A stretch of 12,500 nt of DNA from Halocaridina rubra (lineage: Eukaryota > Arthropoda > Malacostraca > Decapoda > Atyidae): positions 62,501 through 75,000 of the forward strand of contig JAXCGZ010005727.1 in assembly GCA_037179515.1 (NCBI GenBank), in the 5' to 3' direction. The translations under genes and the position numbers were made by a program. How positions within the stretch are numbered: the stretch's first letter is position 1; every line of letters begins with the position of its first letter. Below, piece after piece: positions 1-11,447 of this stretch. The notes beneath the pieces were generated by a model. It did no database searches, had not been told where the DNA came from, and worked only from the letters and a program-made list of their open reading frames with translations.

Positions 1-2526
<2,526 letters not shown>

Positions 2527-2713
2527 CTATATACCAAAGCCATATTCGCCCTTATAAGGAGAGTGGCTGAGTCAAAGACAGTATTTCGACTTTTTGTAGA
2601 AATTAAATAAAGAGGAAGGGATTCCCAGCCCCCTCGCTCTGCCCCATTTAGTCGACTTTTACGACACGCAGGGGAACACGGAGGAAGTATTCTTATCCCC
2701 TCCCTCAGGGGGG
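2527..2713 (-). repeat. SINE-like dispersed repeat between two AAT tracts
   Basis: These 187 bp of complex sequence have AAT microsatellites on both sides. On the minus strand they read a run of Cs, then GAGGGAGGGGATAAGAATAC, a block with CTGCGTGTCGTAAAAGTCGA (near 2646-2672), then GGGGGCTGGGAATCC (near 2620-2634). From memory, near-identical GTGTCGTAA-(A/G)AGGCGACTAAA blocks followed by GGGGGCTGG recur as dispersed repeats in many invertebrate genomes. I cannot give a curated family name. I see no tRNA promoter boxes and no protein frame. Strand is set by that remembered motif order only. Confidence 0.5.
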
Positions 2714-2940
<227 letters not shown>

Positions 2941-3039
2941 TCAACTTAAGGCTCTTGAAATCGAAATAAGATAAGAAGAAGAAAAGGATAATAAAATGTT
3001 TTGTTATATATTTGACATCATACTATATCTAGAAAAAAG

Positions 3040-3043
<4 letters not shown>
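2941..3043. other. Short A/T-rich spacer, nothing recognised
   Basis: About 100 bp of A/T-rich and purine-rich sequence between the AAT and AG tracts. No gene or repeat signature is visible. Confidence 0.6.

Positions 3044-3116
<73 letters not shown>
3044..3116. repeat. (AG)n microsatellite, about 36 units
   Basis: This is an uninterrupted AG dinucleotide tract of about 73 bp. Apparent Arg-Glu or Leu-Ser repeat proteins over it are translation artefacts. Confidence 0.98.
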
Positions 3117-3119
<3 letters not shown>

Positions 3120-3154
3120 AAATCATTATTCCACTAATAATAAAGGGGGCATTC

Positions 3155-3254
<100 letters not shown>

Positions 3255-3262
3255 TCATTTTT

Positions 3263-3333
3263 ACCTCGACCGGGACTTGATCCTGCGACTTATAATTACT
3301 AAGTCAAGGCGCTAACAACTACACCACAGAAGT
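3263..3333 (-). repeat. tRNA-like / tRNA-derived SINE head, copy 1
   Basis: The minus strand shows an A box (TGGTGTAGTTG, bases 3316-3326) and a B-box-like GGATCAAGTCC (3273-3283) at normal tRNA spacing. The D stem GTGT/GCGC can pair around an 8-nt loop. The 7-base ends ACTTCTG and TCGAGGT pair at six positions counting G-U. The length of 71 bp is that of a tRNA. The anticodon arm is wrong: ACTTA/TAAGT pairs around a 7-nt loop but needs three extra bases before it, and the T stem has mismatches. I therefore call it a tRNA-derived repeat or pseudo-tRNA and assign no amino acid. An inverted relative lies 72 bp to the right. Confidence 0.6.
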
Positions 3334-3404
3334 GGCATTCAGATAGAATGCGTTCATTTCTAGTGTAGCAGATAAAAGCTGTAAGGTCTGTTCCCCCTTT
3401 AAGA
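3334..3404. other. Spacer between the two inverted tRNA-like copies
   Basis: About 70 bp separate the two copies. They include a 6-bp inverted repeat, AGGTCT at 3384-3389 and AGACCT at 3402-3407, around a C/T-rich loop. No other feature is visible. Confidence 0.5.
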
Positions 3405-3466
3405 CCTGTGGTGTAGCCTTGGCTTTGTAATTATAAGTCCCAGGTTCAAGTCCCGGTCGGGGTAAA
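3405..3466 (+). repeat. tRNA-like / tRNA-derived SINE head, copy 2 (deleted D arm)
   Basis: The plus strand matches copy 1 in order: CTGTGGTGTAG, then CCTTGG-type sequence, TGTAATTATAAGTC, a perfect B box GGTTCAAGTCC (3443-3453), CCCGGTCG and GGTAAAAAT. About nine bases of the D loop and D stem present in copy 1 are missing, so it cannot fold as a tRNA. Similarity continues past the tRNA part (GTAAAAAT, then ATT and A), which argues for copies of a repeat rather than two tRNA genes. Confidence 0.6.
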
Positions 3467-3724
3467 AATTATTTACGTTTTCTTAAACCATTTCTTATGA
3501 AGTTGTTTACAATTCCTTCTATGTCACAAACACCATTTTTAAGAATAAGAAATCAAGATGTGTCATTTGTATTTAGAGAGAGTTTGGAAAGACAGACGGA
3601 TGAATAAATAAACAGGGCATGGCAGATACACAGACAGAAGATGCACATAAATGGATATATATAGCTGACTAGATAAATAGAAAACTAGGTATACAGGAAG
3701 ACAAATTAATAGGAATGTACACAA

Positions 3725-3727
<3 letters not shown>
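3467..3727. other. A/T-rich spacer with degenerate simple repeats
   Basis: Low-complexity sequence with degenerate AGAC/AGAT-like and ATAA-like runs, mainly after 3570. No coding frame or named repeat is visible. It separates the microsatellite field from the retrotransposon array. Confidence 0.5.

Positions 3728-3775
<48 letters not shown>
3728..3775. repeat. (GT)n microsatellite at the 3' tail of copy A
   Basis: This GT tract of about 48 bp is immediately followed by ATTACCTA, the outermost sequence of copy A. In sense orientation it is an AC tail downstream of the element. Confidence 0.97.
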
Positions 3776-3779
<4 letters not shown>

Positions 3780-5335
3780 ACCTAAGTGTGACTACCTAAT
3801 TGTTCTTACGGGAAAGAGCCCAAAGCTCGTATCTTCCCGTCTCCTCATCGGTTCCATTTTGTACTTCGTGATACTTATCATACCTGTCCTTAAAACTATG
3901 GATTGAGATAGCATTAACTACCTCCTCGCTTAGCCAATTCAAATTATCAACTACTCTTACACTGAAAAAGTATTTCCTTACATCCTGCATAGAAGTTTTC
4001 TTACGAAGCTTCAAACTATGACCTCTAGTTCTAGAGCCAGCCATATCAAAATATCGATCCCTATCCACTCTATCATAACCATGAAGGAATTTAAAGACTG
4101 TCACCATATCCCCCCTCAATCTTCTAGCTTCGAGTGATGGTAAGTCTAATTCCCTCAGCCTCTCATCATAACTGAGATTGCGTATTTCTGGCACCAGCTT
4201 CGTGGCATGTCTCTGAACTTTTTCAAGCTTAGCTATGTGCTTTTTCAAGTGCGGATTCCAAAGGGAGGCTGCATATTCGAGTTTTGGCCTCACATAGGTT
4301 ATATAAATATTTCTGAACATTCCCTTGTCCATGTGCCTGAAGGCTGCCCTTACATTTGATAAGAATGCATATGCTGCCCTTACTATGCCATTTATATGCA
4401 TTTCTGGAGACAAATCTGCCAGTATGTTTACTCCTAGATCTCTCTCATTTTCTGTCTCTTGAAGTTGTACTCCAGCCACCGAGTAGTCAAGCTTGGGCCT
4501 TCTTGCACTTATACCCATTCTCATTACCTTACATTCTGAAGTATTGAATTTCATTAGCCACTTTTCTGACCACTCATGCAGACTATTTAGATCTTCCTGG
4601 AGTTCTCTACCATTGTTCTCGTTTCTTTCTTCACAATCTTTGCATCATCTGCAAACATATTCATGAATGAATTTACAGACTCTGGTAGGTCATTTACATA
4701 CACAAGGAACAAAAGTGGCCCTAAAACTGAACCCTGTGGAACTCCACTACTAACTCTTCTTCATTCAGACACTGAGTGTCTTACTCTAACCCTCTGATCC
4801 CTTCCTTCTAAGTAAGTTTTTATCCATTCCAAGACATTTCCACCTATTCTAGCCATTGATTGCAGCTTCCTAATAAGTCTCCCATGTGGAACAGTGTCAA
4901 ATGCTTTCTGGAAGTCTAGGAATATGCAATCTGCCCAGCCCTCTCTTTCCTGTGAGATTCGGCTTACCTCATCATAAAATTCTAATAAGTTTGTTACTGT
5001 TGATCTACCTTCTCTGAAGCCATGTTGCCTCACTGACAAAAAGTTGAAGGATTCCAAATGAAGAGAGATATATTCCCTTAGTAGTTTCTCCATAAGTTTG
5101 CAAACTATGCTGGTCAAGGAAACTGGTCTATAGTTCAGAGCCGTGTCCCTCCTTCCCTTTTTGAAGATAGGTATCACGTTTGCTTGTTTCCAGCATCTTG
5201 GAATCTCCCCTGACTCCAGTGACTTTTTAAATATGATACTTAGTGCCACAGACATTGAGTTTGCGCATTTTTTAAGTACATGAGGGGATATGTCATCGGG
5301 ACCTGTAGATTTATGAACATCTAACTCCATCAGTG

Positions 5336-5337
<2 letters not shown>
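3776..5337 (-). mobile_element. CR1-like non-LTR retrotransposon, copy A
   Basis: This minus-strand element of 1.56 kb runs from the 3' tail (3776) to a 5' truncation at 5337, inside the reverse transcriptase N-terminus. The tail has two ATTACCTA-type units, then the conserved 31-nt stem-loop (3809-3839), the 3' UTR and the coding relic. The C-terminal protein pattern (KLEKVQRHATKLVPEIRNLS, ARRLRGDM, TRGHSLKL, FFSVRVVDN, FKDRYDKY) is the hallmark of CR1-clade LINEs, as is FADD in place of YADD. Copy A is about 99% identical to copy B by visual comparison (about a dozen differences). Its tail and stop-codon context (GTACTT) resemble F and G, not B, C and D. Confidence 0.85.
3796..5336 (-). pseudogene. 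CR1-like reverse transcriptase relic, copy A
   Basis: This is the broken ORF2 of copy A. From the truncated end it shows STGPDDISPHVLKK, NYRPVSLTSIVCKLMEKLL, QHGFREGRSTVTNLLEF and DCIFLDFQKAFDTVPH (block A). A TGA at 4761-4763 replaces the Trp of SEWRR just before block B (GVPQG, near 4735). Block C (FADDA, near 4650) follows. A 4-nt deletion near 4621-4625, relative to copy G, then shifts the frame. The C-terminal domain is open from the ATG at 4554 downward. The ancestral stop (3865-3867) has changed from TAA to GAA, so the frame runs 23 codons on into the 3' UTR and stem-loop, ending at 3796. It cannot make a working enzyme. Confidence 0.88.

Positions 5338-5419
<82 letters not shown>
5338..5419. 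repeat. (TG)n microsatellite between copies A and B
   Basis: This perfect dinucleotide tract of 82 bp is the A/B junction. To its left is the truncated 5' end of copy A (ending CAGTGCC); to its right is the 3' tail of copy B. Confidence 0.98.
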
Positions 5420-5420
<1 letters not shown>

Positions 5421-6966
5421 TTACCTCATTGTGCTTACGGGAAAGAGCCCAAAGCTCGTATCTTCCCGTCTCCTCATCGGTTCCATTTTGTAATTAGTGA
5501 TACTTATCATACCTGTCCTTAAAACTATTGATTGAGATAGCATTAACTAACTCCTCGCTTAGCCAATTCAAATTATCAACTACTCTTACACTGAAAAAGT
5601 ATTTCCTTACATCCTGCATAGAAGTTTTCTTACGAAGCTTCAAACTATGACCTCTAGTTCTAGAGCCTGCCATATCAAAATATCGATCCCTATCCACTCT
5701 ATCATAACCATGAAGGAATTTAAAGACTGTCACCATATCCCCCCCCTCAATCTTCTAGCTTCGAGTGATGGTAAGTCTAATTCCCTCAGCCTCTCATCAT
5801 AACTGAGATTGCGTATTTCTGGCACCAGCTTCGTGGCATGTCTCTGAACTTTTTCAAGCTTAACTATGTGCTTTTTCAAGTGCGGATTCCAAAGGGAGGC
5901 TGCATATTCGAGTTTTTGCCTCACATAGGTTATATAAATATTTCTGAACATTCCCTTGTCCATGTGCCTGAAGGCTGCCCTTACATTTGATAAGAATGCA
6001 TATGCTGCCCTTACTATGCCATTTATATGCATTTCTGGAGACAAATCTGCCAGTATGTTTACTCCTAGATCTCTCTCATTTTCTGTCTCTTGAAGTTGTA
6101 CTCCAGCCACCGAGTAGTCAAGCTTGGGCCTTCTTGCACTTGTACCCATTCTCATTACCTTACATTCTGAAGTATTGAATTTCATTAGCCACTTTTCTGA
6201 CCACTCATGCAGACTATTTAGATCTTCCTGGAGTTCTCTACCATTGTTCTCGTTTCTTTCTTCACAATCTTTGCATCATCTGCAAACATATTCATGAATG
6301 AATTTACAGACTCTGGTAGGTCATTTACATACACAAGGAACAAAAGTGGCCCTAAAACTGAACCCTGTGGAACTCCACTACTAACTCTTCTTCATTCAGA
6401 CACTGAGTGTCTTACTCTAACCCTCTGATCCCTTCCTTCTAAGTAAGTTTTTATCCATTCCAAGACATTTCCACCTATTCTAGCCATTGATTGCAGCTTC
6501 CTAATAAGTCTCCCATGTGGAACAGTGTCAAATGCTTTCTGGAAGTCTAGGAATATGCAATCTGCCCAACCCTCTCTTTCCTGTGAGATTCGGCTTACCT
6601 CATCATAAAATTCTAATAAGTTTGTTACTGTTGATCTACCTTCTCTGAAGCCATGTTGCCTCACTGACAAAAAGTTGAAGGATTCCAAGTGAAGAGAGAT
6701 ATATTCCCTTAGTAGTTTCTCCATAAGTTTGCAAACTATGCTGGTCAAGGAAACTGGTCTATAGTTCAGAGCCGTGTCCCTCCTTCCCTTTTTGAAGATA
6801 GGTATCACGTTTGCTTGTTTCCAGCATCTTGGAATCTCCCCTGACTCCAGTGACTTTTTAAATATGATACTTAGTGCCACAGACATTGAGTTTGCGCATT
6901 TTTTAAGTACATGAGGGGATATGTCATCAGGACCTGTAGATTTATGAACATCTAACTCTATCAGTG

Positions 6967-6968
<2 letters not shown>
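5420..6968 (-). mobile_element. CR1-like non-LTR retrotransposon, copy B (tandem unit 2)
   Basis: This 1.55-kb unit has the same 5' truncation point as A and C. Its tail has a single ATTACCTCATTGTGCTTACGG segment, shared with C and D but not A, F or G. The stem-loop is at 5438-5468. Its stem-loop lies 1,629 bp from that of A and 1,625 bp from that of C. The body is nearly identical to A, sharing the 4-nt deletion near 6251-6256 that C lacks. The unit therefore arose by duplication, not by a fresh 5'-truncated insertion. Confidence 0.85.
5494..6968 (-). pseudogene. CR1-like reverse transcriptase relic, copy B
   Basis: This has the same block order as copy A, with three lesions. The shared TGA in SEWRR is at 6392-6394. 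The shared 4-nt deletion lies downstream of FADDA, near 6251-6256. A C tract has expanded from six to eight at 5739-5746 and splits the C-terminal domain into two frames (5730-6185 and 5494-5736) at ARRLRGD. The natural TAA is intact at 5494-5496, after FKDRYDKYH. The open upstream frame reaches the truncation at 6968. Non-functional. Confidence 0.88.

Positions 6969-7044
<76 letters not shown>
6969..7044. repeat. (TG)n microsatellite between copies B and C
   Basis: This perfect TG tract of 76 bp has flanks almost identical to those of the A/B and C/D junctions. Confidence 0.98.
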
Positions 7045-7045
<1 letters not shown>

Positions 7046-8591
7046 TTACCTCATTGTGCTTACGGGAAAGAGCCCAAAGCTCGTATCTTCCCGTCTCCTC
7101 ATCGGTTCCATTTTGTAATTAGTGATACTTATCATACCTGTCCTTAAAACTATGGATTGAGATAGCATTAACTACCTCCTCGCTTAGCCAATTCCAATTA
7201 TCAACTACTCTTACACTGAAAAAGTATTTCCTTACATCCTGCAAAGAAGTTTTCTTACGAAGCTTCAAACTATGACCTCTAGTTCTAGAGCCTGCCATAT
7301 CAAAATATCGATCCCTATCCACTCTATCATAACCATGAAGGAATTTAAAGACTGTCACCATATCCCCCCTCAATCTTCTAGCTTCGAGTGATGGTAAGTC
7401 TAATTCCCTCAGCCTCTCATCATAACTGAGATTGCGTATTTCTGGCACCAGTTTCGTGGCATGTCTCTGAACTTTTTCAAGCTTAGCTATGTGCTTTTTC
7501 AAGTGCGGATTCCAAAAGGGGGCTGCATATTCGAGTTTTGGCCTCACATAGGTTACATAAATATTTCTGAACATTTCCTTGTCCATGTGCCTGAAGGCTA
7601 CCCTTACATTTGATAAGAATGCATATGCTGCCCTTACTATGCCATTTATATGTATTTCTGGAGACAAATCTGCCAGTATGTTTACTCCTAGATCTCTCTC
7701 ATTTTCTGTCTCTTGAAGTTGTACTCCAGCCACCGAGTAGTCAAGCTTGGGCCTTCTTGCACTTGTACCCATTCTCATTACCTTACATTCTGAAGTATTG
7801 AATTTCATTAGCCACTTTTCTGACCACTCATGCAGACTATTTAGATCTTCCTGGAGTTCTCTACCATTGTTCTCGTTTTACTTTCTTCACAATCTTTGCA
7901 TCATCTGCAAACATATTCATGAATGAATTTACAGACTCTGGTAGGTCATTTACATATACAAGGAACAAAAGTGGCCCTAAAACTGAACCCTGTGGAACTC
8001 CACTACTAACTCTTCTTCATTCAGACACTGAGTGTCTTACTCTAACCCTCTGATCCCTTCCTTTTAAGTAAGTTTTTATCCATTCCAAGACATTTCCACC
8101 TATTCTAGCCATTGCTTGCAGCTTCGTAATAAGTCTCCCATGTGGAACAGTGTGAAATGCTTTCTGGATGTCTAGGAATATGCAATCTGCCCAGCCCTCT
8201 CTTTTCTGTGAGATTCGGCTTACCTCATCATAAAATTCTAATAAGTTTGTTACTGTTGATCTACCTTCTCTGAAGCCAGGTTGCCTCACCGACAAAAAGT
8301 TGAAGGATTCCAAGTGAAGAGAGATATGTTCCCTTAGTAGTTTCTCCATAAGTTTGCAAACTATGCTGGTCAAGGAAACTGGTCTATAGTTCAGAGCCGT
8401 GTCCCTCCTTCCCTTTTTGAAGATAGGTATCACGTTTGCTTGTTTCCAGCATCTTGGAATCTCCCCTGACTCCAGTGACTTTTTAAATATGATACTTAGT
8501 GCCACTGACATTGAGTTTGCGCATTTTTTAAGTACATGAGGGGATATGTCATCAGGACCTGTAGCTTTATGAACATCTAACTCCATCAGTG

Positions 8592-8593
<2 letters not shown>
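7045..8593 (-). mobile_element. CR1-like non-LTR retrotransposon, copy C (tandem unit 3)
   Basis: This unit has the same 5' truncation (CAGTGCC then TG repeats) and the same TGA as A and B, and the B/C/D-type 3' tail. The stem-loop is at 7063-7093. It is clearly more diverged: in the C-terminal half it carries residues found in F and G (IHINGIV, NVRVAFRHMDKEM, APFWNPH) where A and B carry MHINGIV, NVRAAFRHMDKGM and ASLWNPH. C therefore split first, and A and B share a later ancestor. Confidence 0.85.
7119..8593 (-). pseudogene. CR1-like reverse transcriptase relic, copy C
   Basis: Blocks run from ATGPDDISPH through a changed block A (FLDIQKAFHTVPH in place of FLDFQKAFDTVPH; the first catalytic Asp remains). 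QHGFR has become QPGFR. The TGA replacing Trp is at 8017-8019. A 2-nt deletion in the T tract near 7875-7880 breaks the frame after [10 protein letters not shown]. The C-terminal domain is then open from 7808 to the natural TAA at 7119-7121. Private substitutions in otherwise conserved motifs indicate decay without selection. Confidence 0.87.

Positions 8594-8681
<88 letters not shown>
8594..8681. repeat. (TG)n microsatellite between copies C and D
   Basis: This perfect TG tract of 88 bp is the longest of the three array junctions. Confidence 0.98.
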
Positions 8682-8682
<1 letters not shown>

Positions 8683-9242
8683 TTACCTCATTGTGCTTAC
8701 GGGAAAGAGCCCAAAGCTCGTATCTTCCCGTCTCCTCATCGGTTCCATTTTGTAATTAGTGATACTTATCATACCTGTCCTTAAAACTATGGATTGAGTT
8801 AGCATTAACTACCTCTTCGCTTAGCCAATTCTAATTATCAACTACTCTGACACTCAAAAAATACTTCCTTACATCCTGCAAAGAACTTTTCTTACGAAGC
8901 TTCAAACTATGACCTCTAGTTCTAGAGCCAGCCATATTAAATTATCGATCCCTATCCACTCTATCATAACCATGAAGGAATTTAAAGACTGTCACCATAT
9001 CCCCCCTCAATCTTCTAGCTTCGAGTGATAGTAAGTCTAATTCCCTCAGCCTCGCCTCATAACTAAGATTGCGTATTTCTGGCACCAGTTTCGTGGCATG
9101 TCTTTGAACTTTTTCAAGCTTAGCTATGTGCTTTTTCAAGTGCAGATTCCAAAAGGGGGGTGCATATTCAAGTTTTGGCCTCACATAGGTTACATAAATA
9201 TTTCTGAACATTTCCTTCTCCATGTGCCTGTATTCTACCCTT
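8682..9242 (-). mobile_element. CR1-like retrotransposon, short copy D
   Basis: This 561-bp 3' fragment includes the tail ATTACCTCATTG, stem-loop 8700-8730, 3' UTR and C-terminal coding part. It is truncated after CTACCCTT at about 9242, where GT-rich sequence begins. The first 116 bp or so match copy C without a visible difference; divergence then rises sharply. This patchwork suggests exchange with the neighbouring array. Confidence 0.83.
8756..9242 (-). pseudogene. CR1-like ORF2 C-terminal fragment, copy D
   Basis: This keeps only the C-terminal domain, from MFRNIYVTYVRPKLEY through KLEKVQRHATKLVPEIRNLS and ARRLRGDM. No reverse transcriptase catalytic blocks remain. Two stops lie in the original frame: TAA at 8942-8944 (a Tyr codon in the other copies) and TAG at 8831-8833 (a Trp codon in copy C). 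The natural TAA is at 8756-8758. The several private substitutions make D one of the most decayed copies. Confidence 0.83.
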
Positions 9243-9262
9243 GTGTGGGTGTGTGTGTGTGT
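9243..9262. repeat. Short GT-rich junction between D and E
   Basis: About 20 bp of imperfect GT repeat (GTGTGGG, then GT units) at the 5' truncation of D and the 3' tail of E. Confidence 0.85.
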
Positions 9263-9348
9263 AATTACCTAATTGTAATTACCTAATTGTAATTACGGGA
9301 AAGTGCCCAAAGCTCGTATCTTCCCGTCTCCTGATCGGTTCCATTTTA
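9263..9348 (-). mobile_element. 3'-UTR-only CR1-like fragment, copy E
   Basis: This 86-bp fragment consists only of a tail with two full TAATTACCTAATTG units, the stem-loop (9296-9326, with one substitution that breaks an inner base pair) and the start of the 3' UTR up to CCATTTTA. GT repeats follow directly. It contains no coding sequence. It is the most extreme 5' truncation in the window. Confidence 0.8.
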
Positions 9349-9364
9349 TGTGTGAGTGTGTGTG
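9349..9364. repeat. Short TG repeat between E and F
   Basis: About 16 bp of TG repeat with one TGAG interruption. Confidence 0.85.
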
Positions 9365-11348
9365 ATTACCTAATTGTGATTACCTAATTGTGTTTACGGG
9401 AAAGAGCCCAAAGCTCGTATCTTCCCGTCCCCTCATCGGTTCCATTTTATACTTAGTGATACTTATCATACCTGTCCTTAAAACTATGGATTGAGATAGC
9501 ATTAACTACCTCCTCGCTTAGCCAATTCCAATTATCAACTACTCTTACACTGAAAAAGTATATCCTTACATCCTGCAAAGAAGTTTTCTTATGAAGCTTC
9601 AAACTATGACCTCTAGTTCTAGAGCCTGCCATATCAAATATCGATCCCTATCCACTCTATCATAACCATGAAGGAATTTAAAGACTGTCACCATATCCCC
9701 CCTCACTCTTCTAGCTTCCAGTGATGGTAAGTCTAATTCCCTCAGCCTCTCATCATAACTGAGATTGCGTATTTCTGGCACCAGTTTCGTGGCATGTCTT
9801 TGAACTTTTTCAAGCTTAGCTATGTGCTTTTTCAAGTGTGGATTAAAAAATGGGGCTGCATATTCGAGTTTTGGCCTCACATAGGTTACATAAATATTTC
9901 TGAACATTTCCTTGTCCATGTGCCTGAAGGCTACCCTTACATTTGATAAGAATGCATATGCTGCCCTTACTATGCCATTTATATGTATTTCTGGAGACAA
10001 ATCTGCCAGTATGTTTACTCCTAGATCTCTCTCATTTTCTGTCTCTTGAAGTTGTACTCCAGCCACAGCGTAGTCAAGCTTGGGCCTCCTTGCACTTGTA
10101 CCCATTCTCATTACCTTACATTTTGAAGTATTGAATTTCATTAGCCACTTTTCTGACCACTCATGCAGATTTTTTAGATCCTCCTGAAGTTCTCTACCAT
10201 TGTTCTCGTTTTTTATTTTCTTCACAATCTTTGCATCATCTGCAAACATATTCATGAATGAATTTACAGACTCTGGTAGGTCATTTACATATACGAGGAA
10301 CAAAAGTGGCCCTAAAACTGAACCCTGTGGAACTCCACTACTAACTCTTCTCCATTCAGACACTGAGTGTCTTACTCTAACCCTCTATTCCCTTCCTTCT
10401 AAGTAAGTTTTTATCCATTCCAAAACATTTCTACCTATTCTAGCCATTGCTTGCAGCTTCCTAATAAGTCTCCCATGTGGAACAGTGTCAAACGCTTTCT
10501 GGAAGTCTAGGAATATGCAATCTGCCCAGCCCTCTCTTTCCTGTAAGATTCGGCTTACCTCATCATAGAATTCTAATAAGTTTGTTACTGTTGATCTACC
10601 TTCTCTGAAGCCATGTTGCCTCACCGACAAAAAGTTGAAGGATTCCAAGTGAAGAGAGATATGTTTCCTTAGTAGTTTCTCCATAACTTTGCAAACTATG
10701 CTGGTCAAGGAAACTGGTCTATAGTTCAGAGCCGTATCCCTCCTTCCCTTTTTGAAGATAGGTATCACATTTGCTTGTTTCAAGTATCTTGGAATCTCCC
10801 CTGACTCCAGTGACATTTTAAATATGATACTTAGTGCCACTGATATTGAGTTTGCGCATTTTTTAAGCACATGAGGGGATATGTCATCAGGACCTGTAGC
10901 TTTATAAACATCTAAATCCATCAGCGCTTTGCATACCTCTGTGGCTGTAAGGTTGATGTTCTCTAATACCGGCCCTTGAGCTTCTATCTCTGCAATCTGA
11001 GGGGGTGGGGTATTTTCTACTGTAAATACTGACTGAAACTCCTTGTTCAATTCTTTACAGATCTCTTCTTCCGTCTCAGTGATGCTTCCATCCGCTCTCT
11101 TTAGCCTTAAAACCTGTTCGTTTATCTTCAGTTTTCCTCTGATAAAGCTGTGGAAAAGCTTGGGATTTTCTTTAGCCTTCCTGGTGATGTCCCTCTCATA
11201 GTCTCTCTCTGCCTCTCTCCTTTTACTTAGGTAGTCATTTCTTGCTCTTTTGTAGGTTTGCCAGGCATTTATGTTTTTTCTCCTCCTATACCTTTTCCAG
11301 CATTTGTCTCTCCACTCCTTAGTTCTTTTACACCCATTATCGAACGAT
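9365..11348 (-). mobile_element. CR1-like non-LTR retrotransposon, copy F (longest copy)
   Basis: This 1.98-kb element has a tail of two ATTACCTAATTG units, stem-loop 9397-9427, the 3' UTR, the full reverse transcriptase region and about 400 bp of upstream linker. Its 5' truncation at about 11348 again meets a TG repeat. It extends past the A/B/C truncation point, showing what those units lost: CAGCGCTTTGCATACC replaces CAGTGCC-TG. The endonuclease domain is absent. Confidence 0.85.
9453..11348 (-). pseudogene. CR1-like ORF2 relic, linker to C-terminus, copy F
   Basis: My translation of 11050-11348 continues the frame upstream with FDNGCKRTKEWRDKCWKRYR, WQTYKRARNDYLSKRREAER, ENPKLFHSFIRGK and LKRADG. 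This is the basic endonuclease-to-reverse-transcriptase linker typical of CR1. Next come [52 protein letters not shown] and FADDA. There are two lesions. A TAG at 10385-10387 replaces the Gln of EGREQR (CAG to TAG), with the frame unchanged across it. A 1-nt deletion in the A run near 9636-9638 shifts the frame inside RYFDMAG. The natural TAA is at 9453-9455. The intact Trp in SEWRR shows that the A/B/C TGA is not ancestral. Confidence 0.87.
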
Positions 11349-11360
11349 TGTGTGTGTGTG
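11349..11360. repeat. Short (TG)n between F and G
   Basis: Six TG units between the truncated 5' end of F and the tail of G. Confidence 0.85.
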
Positions 11361-11390
11361 ATTACCTAATTGATTACCTAATTGTGTTTA

Positions 11391-11421
11391 CGGGAAAGAG
11401 CCCAAAGCTCGTATCTTCCCG
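11391..11421 (-). other. Conserved 3'-terminal stem-loop of the CR1-like family
   Basis: In sense orientation CGGGAA pairs with TTCCCG, then an asymmetric internal loop, then GAGC pairs with GCTC around a 5-nt loop (TTTGG). The same 31-nt sequence occurs in every copy: A 3809-3839, B 5438-5468, C 7063-7093, D 8700-8730, E 9296-9326 and F 9397-9427. Only E differs. CR1 and L2 LINEs are known to carry 3' structures and short terminal repeats used by their reverse transcriptase to start copying; this is the likely role here. No function is shown by sequence alone. Confidence 0.7.
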
Positions 11422-11447
11422 TCTCCTCATCGGTTCCATTTTTAGAC

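Noticed and set aside
3263..3333. A functional tRNA gene
   Set aside because: The anticodon arm needs three extra bases, the T stem has mismatches, and a similar copy with a shared non-tRNA tail sits close by. A repeat is the better call.
3728..9262. A CRISPR-like or satellite array reading of the regular GT tracts
   Set aside because: Spacing is 1.6 kb, the units are retrotransposon coding sequence, and the tracts are plain dinucleotide repeats.
9365..11348. Two separate genes in copy F (9599-10363 and 10385-11050)
   Set aside because: Both lie in one frame interrupted by a single TAG where copy G has CAG, so they are one broken reverse transcriptase frame.
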